A DNA stretch of 64,000 nt from contig JBELIG010000001.1 in the NCBI GenBank assembly GCA_042091035.1, forward strand, positions 1 through 64,000. The letters run 5' to 3'. This DNA is from AM-2324 sp042091035 (GTDB lineage: Bacteria; Bacteroidota; Bacteroidia; Chitinophagales; Saprospiraceae). The notes under the pieces were generated by a model. The model did no database searches. It had not been told where the DNA came from and was given only the letters and a program-made list of their open reading frames with translations. The stretch's first letter is position 1. Each line of letters begins with the position of its first letter. The position numbers and the translations under genes were made by a program. Below are positions 1 to 6,884 of this stretch, in pieces.

Positions 1-46
1 AGAGTTTTTTTTCAGACATAGGACTGTACTTGATAAGTTATTAGCA

Positions 47-976
47 CTAAAATATAATATTGTACTTAATCAACAAGGCTTCTGTGAAACTTAATGCAAC
101 CCCTGGTTCACCTGTGCTATCGAGAATCACGCTGATATTATCATCATAAAACAATTCAGTTACCAAATTCAATGAAACATTCTTTATCAATTGAATGTTG
201 ATATCTGTTTTCCACAAAACATCTAAATTCTGTGGACGCAGTAAATAATTAGAGAAAAGATCCAAGGATGTATTGATATTCATTTTTTCTTCAAAGAACT
301 TGTTTGAATAAACAATTTTTAGGTTTGACCCCATTTGTCTCAAAGACTGCTCACCTTCCAAATTCCCATGGATATTCAATGCAGCTACAGAAGGATCATT
401 TACATAAATTAGTTTATAAGAAACGGGCGAGTAAAAGAGCGATAAATTCGCATTAGGCTTATAATCGATACCTGGAGAAAAGCTGGCCGTAACAGGGGAT
501 AGGAATTTTGCAATAAGATTTTTTTCTCCGCTTCTGTTTCTCAAAACATTGCCCTCATAAGTATTCAATAAAAGAGTTTGAGTCTGTAATTCTGCAGCCA
601 CAAACAGTTTTTCATTCTTCCCTTTAAATCCAAACTTTGAATTGAAACGAAAAACATCCAAGTTTTTAATAAATAGTGTATCTGCAAGTCCCACTTTCTG
701 TGCTGAAAGCTGAAGACTTATATTGTTCTCCCAACTAATATTGTCCCGATTGTAGTTCGCAAACCAATTACTCAAACCACCAAGTCCAATTCTATTGTTA
801 CCAGCACCAGGCTTAGGATTAACTTGTAATAATTGTGCAAAATCAAATCCTATACCACCACCTAATTTCCAGTCAGATGTTTTCTCCACAAGAGAAGTAT
901 CAGCTGTAGTCTCTTGTCCACTTGATACAGTAGCAAAAAAAACAAAAAATAAAACGCTAAGACCTAAATATCTCAT
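47..976 (-). CDS. DUF3078-like outer-membrane protein
   Basis: The 309-residue product starts with a signal peptide (hydrophobic residues 4-19, ending ..SSGQ), so it is exported. The rest alternates short polar and aromatic strands (for example WKLGGGIGFDFAQLLQVNP near residue 37), as in outer-membrane beta-barrels. The opening pattern of a glycine-rich strand, an N-P motif and a 'W.NNISLQL' strand resembles the DUF3078 family of Bacteroidota, whose function is unknown. It ends in aromatic/hydrophobic residues (IKYNIIF), as barrel proteins often do. It is transcribed alone, divergently from the EamA transporter gene, and a TATATTTG -7 box lies about 35 bases upstream of the start. The family call is from memory of the pattern; the barrel topology is inferred. 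Confidence 0.7.
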   Translation of the reverse strand: MRYLGLSVLFFVFFATVSSGQETTADTSLVEKTSDWKLGGGIGFDFAQLLQVNPKPGAGNNRIGLGGLSNWFANYNRDNISWENNISLQLSAQKVGLADTLFIKNLDVFRFNSKFGFKGKNEKLFVAAELQTQTLLLNTYEGNVLRNRSGEKNLIAKFLSPVTASFSPGIDYKPNANLSLFYSPVSYKLIYVNDPSVAALNIHGNLEGEQSLRQMGSNLKIVYSNKFFEEKMNINTSLDLFSNYLLRPQNLDVLWKTDINIQLIKNVSLNLVTELFYDDNISVILDSTGEPGVALSFTEALLIKYNIIF

Positions 977-1010
977 TACTTATTCTTTAAAAATTAATTA
1001 AAAACACATG

Positions 1011-1043
1011 CAAATATATCCTATATCATTCAGATTCTTACAA
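1011..1043 (-). promoter_or_regulatory. Bacteroidota-type promoter for the DUF3078-like gene
   Basis: Read on the minus strand, TATATTTG (plus-strand 1011-1018) matches the Bacteroidota -7 consensus TAnnTTTG exactly. A TTG at 1041-1043 lies 22 bases upstream, slightly farther than the usual -33 spacing. Transcription would start near 1004, leaving a leader of about 28 bases before the start codon at 976. Confidence 0.45.
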
Positions 1044-1103
1044 TCGAATTAATTTATATAATTGACCATTTACTAAAGATTAAACAAAGTATTTAAAGTA
1101 CTT

Positions 1104-2018
1104 TTGGAAACCAAAATTAAACATGTGAAAAAGTCATTAATCACAGCTCATATTTATCTTTTTATCGTTGCGCTTATATATGGTGCCAACTATACAATTG
1201 CTAAAAGTGTACTCAGCGATGGCTATATGGGACCGAATGGATTTATCTTCTTAAGAGTAATCAGTGGAGCTATATTATTCTTTCTATTTCATAAATTATT
1301 TGTGAATGAGAAAGTAGAAAAAAAGGACCTAGGTCTTATCGCTCTTTGTGGCTTGTTTGGTGTTGCCGTAAATCAGTTATGTTTTTTCAATGGTTTAAAA
1401 TTAACAAGTCCTGTTAATGCTTCCTTGATTATGCTCACTACGCCCATTATGGTGCTAATTGCCTCTTCGCTTTACATAAGAGAAAGAATAACTATTGCGA
1501 AGGTTGTTGGAATTATAATAGGAGCAGCGGGTGCAACACTTTTGATACTTGGTACGAATAATAACCCAACGAGTCAAAGTAATATTTGGGGCGACTTGCT
1601 CATACTCATCAATGCAAGTTCTTATGCGATCTATTTAGTATTGGTTAAAAAGCTCATGAAGAAATACAATCCAACTACCATAGTGAAGTGGGTCTTTCTT
1701 TTTGGGGTTTTTTATGTAAGCCCTTTTGGAATAAAAGAGTTCTTAGCAACAGACCCAAGCAGCTTTCCTCCAAACATTTGGCTTTCGATAGCATTCGTGA
1801 TATTTGGTACTACTTTCTTGAACTACCTACTGAATGCCAAAGCATTAACCATTGTAAATCCGTCTGTTGTTTCTGCCTATATTTACTTGCAGCCACTAAT
1901 CGCTACTATAATCGCTATTTTGTTTTCCGGCTTCAAACTTGACAGAGTCACTATCTATTCTGGATTACTTATTGCTATTGGTTTATATATAAGTGCATTT
2001 TACAAAAAATTAAAATAG
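1104..2018 (+). CDS. EamA-family (DMT) transporter
   Basis: This is a 304-residue, very hydrophobic protein with about ten predicted membrane spans arranged as two EamA repeats (roughly residues 15-148 and 160-297). Repeat features include the 'ALIYGANYTIAKS' opening of helix 1 and the 'SPVNASLIMLTTPIMV' stretch of helices 3-4. Members of the drug/metabolite transporter superfamily export amino acids, nucleotides or other small metabolites across the inner membrane; the substrate cannot be read from sequence. The longest frame begins with TTG at 1104, with an alternative GTG at 1125; neither has a clear ribosome-binding site, so the start is uncertain by seven codons. The gene stands alone, divergent from the DUF3078-like gene. 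Confidence 0.85.
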   Translation: METKIKHVKKSLITAHIYLFIVALIYGANYTIAKSVLSDGYMGPNGFIFLRVISGAILFFLFHKLFVNEKVEKKDLGLIALCGLFGVAVNQLCFFNGLKLTSPVNASLIMLTTPIMVLIASSLYIRERITIAKVVGIIIGAAGATLLILGTNNNPTSQSNIWGDLLILINASSYAIYLVLVKKLMKKYNPTTIVKWVFLFGVFYVSPFGIKEFLATDPSSFPPNIWLSIAFVIFGTTFLNYLLNAKALTIVNPSVVSAYIYLQPLIATIIAILFSGFKLDRVTIYSGLLIAIGLYISAFYKKLK

Positions 2019-2310
2019 GGTACTTATGAAGTAGTTAAAGTTCATTTTATCATAAAAAAAATATATATAATACTACAAACCAATAAAGTGCATTATGCGA
2101 ATAAAAAAAACGCATTCCATTTTTTATTCTACAATACAATTAAGTATTAAAATTATATTTTAGCCAAGATGCCAAATTGATGTTTTTTATGTAAATTAAA
2201 TTGCATAAATATGAAATTGGCAAAATTAAAGTTTAAAAAAACCCTAAACTCATTGTATTAATTAAAACTTTAATTAACCAAATTTAAGCTGTATCTCAAA
2301 ACCCCCTTTC
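2019..2310. other. AT-rich intergenic region
   Basis: These 292 bases between the EamA transporter and the TPR gene contain no plausible reading frame. A weak 5-bp inverted repeat (ATGCG 2095-2099 / CGCAT 2111-2115), followed by a T-rich stretch, might end the transporter transcript. I see no exact TAnnTTTG box. Confidence 0.4.
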
Positions 2311-3717
2311 ATGAAGCTAAGACATTCTGATAGTAAGAATCTTATGTTCATATATAACCTTCTTCAAGGTTGTGAACTTACCGATCTGCACTTCCTCGAA
2401 CACCTTTGTTTGGAGGAATATATTGAACTGATAGAAATCAACTGGAATCACAACTCCTTTTCAACCGCTGATATCGTAATAAATACTGCCCTGGCTAAGT
2501 TTCCAGAGAATGTAGATCTAATCGATAAAAAGATCCAAAATCATATTTATGAGCAGGATTATGAATCTGCTTATTTATTTCTCCAGCATTATGCATCTGA
2601 TATTTTAAAACCATTTGATACATCTGTTCTAGAGGTAGAAATACTCTATCATATGAATAAGCTTGAAGAAGCAGATCGTCTATTGGACAAAATTGAATTC
2701 GCATCTGAAGAACAAGAAAGTACAATTCTTTACTACAAAGGTCTGCTTGCACAGAAAGCTTCCAATCCTTTTCGTGCAGAAGAATATTTTAAACAGTCTA
2801 TTCTTACTTGGTCGGAAAACCAACTTTCACAAGCCCAGCTTAGCAGAATAATTATCAAAGAAAATAAACTTGCGGAAAACGAAAATTTCATTGATCAAGT
2901 TTTGAATATAAATCCATTTGCCTATCAATTTTGGTTTTGCAAAGGTAAAATATACAAGCAAAGAGGAGAGTACCAAGAAGCTTTAGAAGCATTTGACTTT
3001 GCCTATGTTTCCTGTGAAAAATATTTCCCGGCAATAGAAGAAAAACTAGAGTTATTCTTAGAGAATAATAATTTTGATTTTGCGCTTCAAGAACTTATCC
3101 TAATAATTGAACATTTTGAACCAAGTGTATATCATTATATTCAAACAGCACAATGTTTTAAGTTTTTAGATAAAATAGAGAAAGCAAGGCAAATACTGCA
3201 TTTTGCAATAGAGATGTATCCAGACGAAGAGGATATATTCCATGAATTAAGCCTTATAGAACTAGTAGATGGTGATTACACACTAAGTCTTGAATTCATT
3301 CTTCAGGCGATTAGTATAAATCATCATAATGAAGATTTCCATACACTTGCAGCTGAGATCTGCGTTTACCTTAACAAAGATCATTTAGCTAAAGCTCACT
3401 TAAAAGAAAGTCTCTATATAGATCATACCAATTCCAAAAATTGGTTGAAACTATGCAGCTTTGACTTTTATGAAGGAGATTATAATGGGTGTTTGACTAG
3501 TATAACTGAATCTAAAGAACATACTTTCTGTAACCACATTGAAGTCCTCAAAGCAGCTACTTACTTCGAAATGGGAGAAAGAAGTCATGCATTCAATATC
3601 CTCAATGATGTAATTGAAGAGGACATAGATTCCATAAATGCAATTTTTGAATATATTCCTAGCCTCGAAAACGATGTGGAATTAAATGCACTGATGCAAG
3701 TATACCAGCCGTTATAA
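2311..3717 (+). CDS. Tetratricopeptide-repeat protein
   Basis: This 468-residue protein is made almost wholly of helical pairs about 34 residues long, with TPR-like signatures such as 'AEEYFKQSILTW', 'QRGEYQEALEAFDFAY' and 'LAKAHLKESLYIDHTNSKNWLKL'. It has no signal peptide or membrane span, so it should be a cytoplasmic scaffold that binds partner proteins. The first ATG is used; the frame opens with 'MKLRHSDSKNLMFIYNLLQG'. It is acidic and leucine-rich, without an enzymatic domain that I can recognise. It stands alone between an AT-rich gap and a convergent cyclophilin gene, so context gives no pathway. Its stop codon lies inside a long stem-loop (3698-3733). Confidence 0.75.
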   Translation: MKLRHSDSKNLMFIYNLLQGCELTDLHFLEHLCLEEYIELIEINWNHNSFSTADIVINTALAKFPENVDLIDKKIQNHIYEQDYESAYLFLQHYASDILKPFDTSVLEVEILYHMNKLEEADRLLDKIEFASEEQESTILYYKGLLAQKASNPFRAEEYFKQSILTWSENQLSQAQLSRIIIKENKLAENENFIDQVLNINPFAYQFWFCKGKIYKQRGEYQEALEAFDFAYVSCEKYFPAIEEKLELFLENNNFDFALQELILIIEHFEPSVYHYIQTAQCFKFLDKIEKARQILHFAIEMYPDEEDIFHELSLIELVDGDYTLSLEFILQAISINHHNEDFHTLAAEICVYLNKDHLAKAHLKESLYIDHTNSKNWLKLCSFDFYEGDYNGCLTSITESKEHTFCNHIEVLKAATYFEMGERSHAFNILNDVIEEDIDSINAIFEYIPSLENDVELNALMQVYQPL

Positions 3718-3733
3718 AACAGCTGGTGTACTT
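3698..3733. terminator. Stem-loop without U-tract at a convergent junction
   Basis: AAGTATACCAGC (3698-3709) pairs with GCTGGTGTACTT (3722-3733) over 12 positions with one wobble, enclosing a 12-base loop. It spans the TPR gene's stop codon and ends just before the stop of the convergent PKD-cyclophilin gene. Neither strand has a T-run after it, so it is either an unusual terminator or an mRNA 3'-end stabiliser. Confidence 0.4.
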
Positions 3734-3738
3734 AATGA

Positions 3739-4626
3739 TCAGTCTATAAATCTTATTTTCATTTCAATATTCTCTAGAGGTCTGTCATTGACATCCTTCT
3801 GAATAGAAGCAACCGCATCGATTACTTCAAAACCTGATATTACACGTCCAAATACAGTATACTGGCCATCCAAAAAAGGTGTGCCACCATATTTAAGGTA
3901 ATCAGCTCTTTGTTCTGGAGAATAATGCATACCATTTCTAGCTTCAAAACTTTCAAGCATTTTCTCATTAAGCTTTGAACCATGTACTATAAAGAATTGA
4001 GAACCTGAACTTCTACGTTCGGGATTTACTGAATCTCCAGTCCTAGCAGCAGCCAATGCTCCTTTTATATGAACATGTCCAACTTCTATCTCATTAGGAA
4101 CCGTATATCCAGGTCCGCCTGAACCAAGCGACAAACCTGGTTTAGAATCCTTAGACTTGGGGTCACCTCCTTGTATCATAAACCCATCGATAATCCTATG
4201 AAACAATAAACCGTCGTAAAAGCCTTTTTCAACCAATTCCATAAAGTTTGCTCTATGCAATGGAGTATCCTCGTATAGTTCTATAACAACAGTCCCCATA
4301 TTTGTTTCAAGCTCTACTAAACAATGATCTGTAGCTCGAACAAGAATACGTTTAGACAGACTATCTACTTTATTCCCCTTTACTGCTTTAAGAGTAACCT
4401 CATAATTTCCAGAACTCAAATAGTGGTGTGCTGGGCTTTCTAAGTAAGAAGTATCACCATCTCCAAAATCCCAAAAAAAGGTCTCCGCTTTTTCAGAGAT
4501 ATTCTCAAAAAATATGGAATCCATCACCTGATAATCCAAATCTGTATATGCAAATTGAGCTACAGGTCTGGAACATGCCCATAATAATCCGGCTGCCAGT
4601 ATAACAACTAAAAATTTTCTAAACAT
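3739..4626 (-). CDS. Lipoprotein with PKD domain and cyclophilin-type prolyl isomerase
   Basis: The 295-residue protein begins with a lipoprotein signal whose lipobox (LLWAC) puts the lipidated cysteine at residue 18. Residues 20-97 form a PKD-like beta-sandwich with the diagnostic WDFGDGD at 52-58. Residues about 103-295 are a cyclophilin-type peptidyl-prolyl isomerase, with the catalytic FHR motif, 'MIQGGDP', 'GSGGPGYTVPNE' and 'GSQFFI'. It should speed proline isomerisation during folding of exported proteins in the periplasm or at the outer membrane. Its ATG overlaps the previous gene's TAA by one base (TAATG), so the two cyclophilins are translationally coupled. The added PKD domain is unusual for a cyclophilin and could serve as a protein-binding arm; that role is inference. 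Confidence 0.9.
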   Translation of the reverse strand: MFRKFLVVILAAGLLWACSRPVAQFAYTDLDYQVMDSIFFENISEKAETFFWDFGDGDTSYLESPAHHYLSSGNYEVTLKAVKGNKVDSLSKRILVRATDHCLVELETNMGTVVIELYEDTPLHRANFMELVEKGFYDGLLFHRIIDGFMIQGGDPKSKDSKPGLSLGSGGPGYTVPNEIEVGHVHIKGALAAARTGDSVNPERRSSGSQFFIVHGSKLNEKMLESFEARNGMHYSPEQRADYLKYGGTPFLDGQYTVFGRVISGFEVIDAVASIQKDVNDRPLENIEMKIRFID

Positions 4627-5288
4627 TAATTAAGCATTTTTACTTTCATCGTAACATCTTCCATTGGCCTGTTTGCTCTATTTGTTTCTGAAACAGCAAT
4701 ATCATCCAATACCTCAAAGCCTGAAATCATGCGACCAAAAATCGTATAATCTCCATCTAAATTAGGCGTCCCAGTAGTACTAGCGTACTCACTTTTCTGC
4801 TCCACTGTATAAGTGAATTTATCGCCACGGGTTTGGTTCATCATATCTAACATCCTTGGATTTACAGGAGCTCCATGAACAACATAGAACTGAGAACCTG
4901 AACTCTCTTTTTCTGGATTAACTGAATCAGAACGTCTTGCGGCAGCAAGAGCACCTTTTGTATGAATAAACTGAGGTAATATCTCCGCTGGTATTGTATA
5001 ACCCGGTCCTCCACTTCCTAATCCAACACCAGGGGCAGCATCTCTAGAAGCAGGATCTCCACCTTGGATCATAAAGTTGCTCATTACTCTATGAAACAAC
5101 AAACCGTCATAAAAGTCTTCTTCTACAAGCTTCACAAAATTATCTCTATGTCCTGGAGTTTCATCAAACAACTCAAAGGTCATATTGCCATAATTGGTCT
5201 CAACAACAAATTGTCTAGGCCCTTTATCCTGTGCGCATGACACAAGTAAAAGACTAGATAAAGCCACCAGTATAAATGATCTTATCAT
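4626..5288 (-). CDS. Cyclophilin-type peptidyl-prolyl isomerase lipoprotein
   Basis: The 220-residue protein has a lipobox LLVSC (cysteine 18) followed directly by a single cyclophilin domain. Family motifs are complete: 'GLLFHRV' with the catalytic arginine, 'FMIQGGDP', 'GSGGPGYTIPAE', 'GSQFYVVHG' and 'YTIFGRMISG'. It should be a periplasmic, membrane-anchored folding catalyst. It lies one base after the 119-residue gene and overlaps the PKD-cyclophilin gene by one base. The two isomerases share insertions and motif wording (for example the '..MLDMMNQTRG' / 'MLESFEARNG' loop), so they look like products of tandem duplication. Confidence 0.92.
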   Translation of the reverse strand: MIRSFILVALSSLLLVSCAQDKGPRQFVVETNYGNMTFELFDETPGHRDNFVKLVEEDFYDGLLFHRVMSNFMIQGGDPASRDAAPGVGLGSGGPGYTIPAEILPQFIHTKGALAAARRSDSVNPEKESSGSQFYVVHGAPVNPRMLDMMNQTRGDKFTYTVEQKSEYASTTGTPNLDGDYTIFGRMISGFEVLDDIAVSETNRANRPMEDVTMKVKMLN

Positions 5289-5289
5289 C

Positions 5290-5649
5290 TTAATCTTCTT
5301 TTTTTATTAATGTGCTAAAATATTTTATTGATAATTCTTTTAAATAACGTTCTTGGTCTTGTTCTCCTTTCTTAGCAATCGTCTTTATTTGTTTCCAATG
5401 TGGCCAACCCTCATCATCCAATCCCTCAAATTCATAAATTCCATCATGACTCATCAATCGACAAACAGCAATATGCAATAGATCTTGTTTCTCCTCTTTG
5501 GAGAACTCACTTCTCAACTGACCTAACTCTTGTATCCCTATCAAAAAAAGAACCGTATTTAGGTCTGGCAAAACACTTCCTTTCAATGTATCTTTTACAA
5601 AATGTCTTACTTTCAACCATTCAAAATCCAACTCCCAATTCTCCATCAT
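5290..5649 (-). CDS. Conserved small protein of unknown function
   Basis: The 119-residue product is soluble and acidic, with no signal peptide. It opens 'MMENWELDFEWLKVRHFVKD' and has a conserved-looking central part ('LIGIQELG', 'GLDDEGWPHW'). I believe similar proteins occur in Bacteroidota beside FtsX-like permeases, but I know no function. It sits six bases after the permease gene and one base before the cyclophilin gene, so it is co-translated with envelope-folding functions although it looks cytoplasmic. It may start at Met1 or Met2. Confidence 0.6.
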   Translation of the reverse strand: MMENWELDFEWLKVRHFVKDTLKGSVLPDLNTVLFLIGIQELGQLRSEFSKEEKQDLLHIAVCRLMSHDGIYEFEGLDDEGWPHWKQIKTIAKKGEQDQERYLKELSIKYFSTLIKKED

Positions 5650-5655
5650 TAATTA

Positions 5656-6882
5656 TTAAAGTTCTGAAAACTTAGCAGAAACCTTTTTCGCTTTATTTGC
5701 AGGAATAAGGCCTGCAAGTCCTCCAATAAACAAGACCGTAACACTAACCATCAAAATATCACTCAGCCTCAAACTCGCGGGATAAGCCGGTTGGACAAAA
5801 CCCTGAGATAGTGAGATCAAACCATGAGGCAGTCCCTTATGCACAAAGTAAAGGCTTATTGCTAAAAAAAGACCAATCACTAAGCCGATACCACTCATAA
5901 GAATTCCTTCCAAAAGAAAAATACGCCAAATCATTCCATCAGTTGCCCCCATCGCCTTTAATACTGCAATATCTTTTTGTTTTGCAAGAACCACCATTAA
6001 TAAAGCCCCTACCATATTAAAAGCTACCAGTACAAGAGTAAGACTTAACAATGCAAATCCAAGTAACTTCTCAATATTCATAATCCGTAAATAAGCAGCT
6101 TGCTGCTCAAATCGATTTTTTATCAAAAACTTTTCCCCAGTAAGCTGCTCTACCGATCCTTTCACATCTAAAAATTCAGTGCCGGGTCTAAGGCTGATCT
6201 CATATGCACTGAGTTTATTCTTTTTACTCATCAGAGATTGAGCATAAGACAAAGATGAAAGCATATATCGATTATCATACTCCTCTTGTACCGCAAACTT
6301 TCCCGCTGGAAACGCACGCTTAGTCTTGTATGGCCTGCTCATGATAGAGCCTTTATTATTTCGAGGTGTATAAACATTCATACGACTACTCAACTTATTA
6401 TCCACATAGACATCTAGCTTATAGCCCAAGCCATATCCAAGCACCAAATAATCCAAGCCATCTTTCTCAAAAAAATACTCCCCAGATCGGATCATCGTAT
6501 CTATCCCGCTCACGAGATTATAATTCTCACTCACGCCTTTTAAAACCCCAATATCTTGGCTATCATCATACTCAAAAATCGAAATAAACTCTACACTCTG
6601 AGCCACCTCATCTACGCCATCCACAGCACTTAAAGCAGCGAGAAGCTCTGGGTCTTCATCAAAAAACTTTCCACTAGCTGCCTCAATTCGAATATCTGGA
6701 TTAAAATTACTGTACAAACTCTTCAGCAGATCCTCAAAACCATTGAATACTGACATAATCAAGATCAAGGCTGCAGTTCCAACTGTCATTCCAAGAATAG
6801 AAATCCCCGTAATCAAGTGAATGGCATTTGTATATTTTCTTGAAAACAAATACCTACGAGCAATTTTTAATGTTAAGCTCAT
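5656..6882 (-). CDS. FtsX/LolE-type ABC transporter permease
   Basis: The 408-residue protein has the layout of LolC/LolE and MacB-like permeases: one membrane span near residues 25-48 ('ISILGMTVGTAALILIMSVFNGFEDLL'), a periplasmic domain of about 220 residues, and three spans in the last 140 residues (near 275-297, 320-345 and 378-400). The 'VLKAMGATDGMIWRIFLLEG' motif before the third span is the FtsX-domain signature. LolCE-type permeases release lipoproteins from the inner membrane with a LolD ATPase; no ATPase gene is adjacent here. Downstream neighbours encode two lipoproteins, which fits a lipoprotein-handling role. It begins two bases after the NagZ-fusion gene. Confidence 0.85.
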   Translation of the reverse strand: MSLTLKIARRYLFSRKYTNAIHLITGISILGMTVGTAALILIMSVFNGFEDLLKSLYSNFNPDIRIEAASGKFFDEDPELLAALSAVDGVDEVAQSVEFISIFEYDDSQDIGVLKGVSENYNLVSGIDTMIRSGEYFFEKDGLDYLVLGYGLGYKLDVYVDNKLSSRMNVYTPRNNKGSIMSRPYKTKRAFPAGKFAVQEEYDNRYMLSSLSYAQSLMSKKNKLSAYEISLRPGTEFLDVKGSVEQLTGEKFLIKNRFEQQAAYLRIMNIEKLLGFALLSLTLVLVAFNMVGALLMVVLAKQKDIAVLKAMGATDGMIWRIFLLEGILMSGIGLVIGLFLAISLYFVHKGLPHGLISLSQGFVQPAYPASLRLSDILMVSVTVLFIGGLAGLIPANKAKKVSAKFSEL

Positions 6883-6884
6883 GC

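Noticed and set aside
2041..2130. Possible terminator after the EamA gene (ATGCG..CGCAT)
   Set aside because: Only five base pairs with a 15-base gap rich in A; too weak to call.
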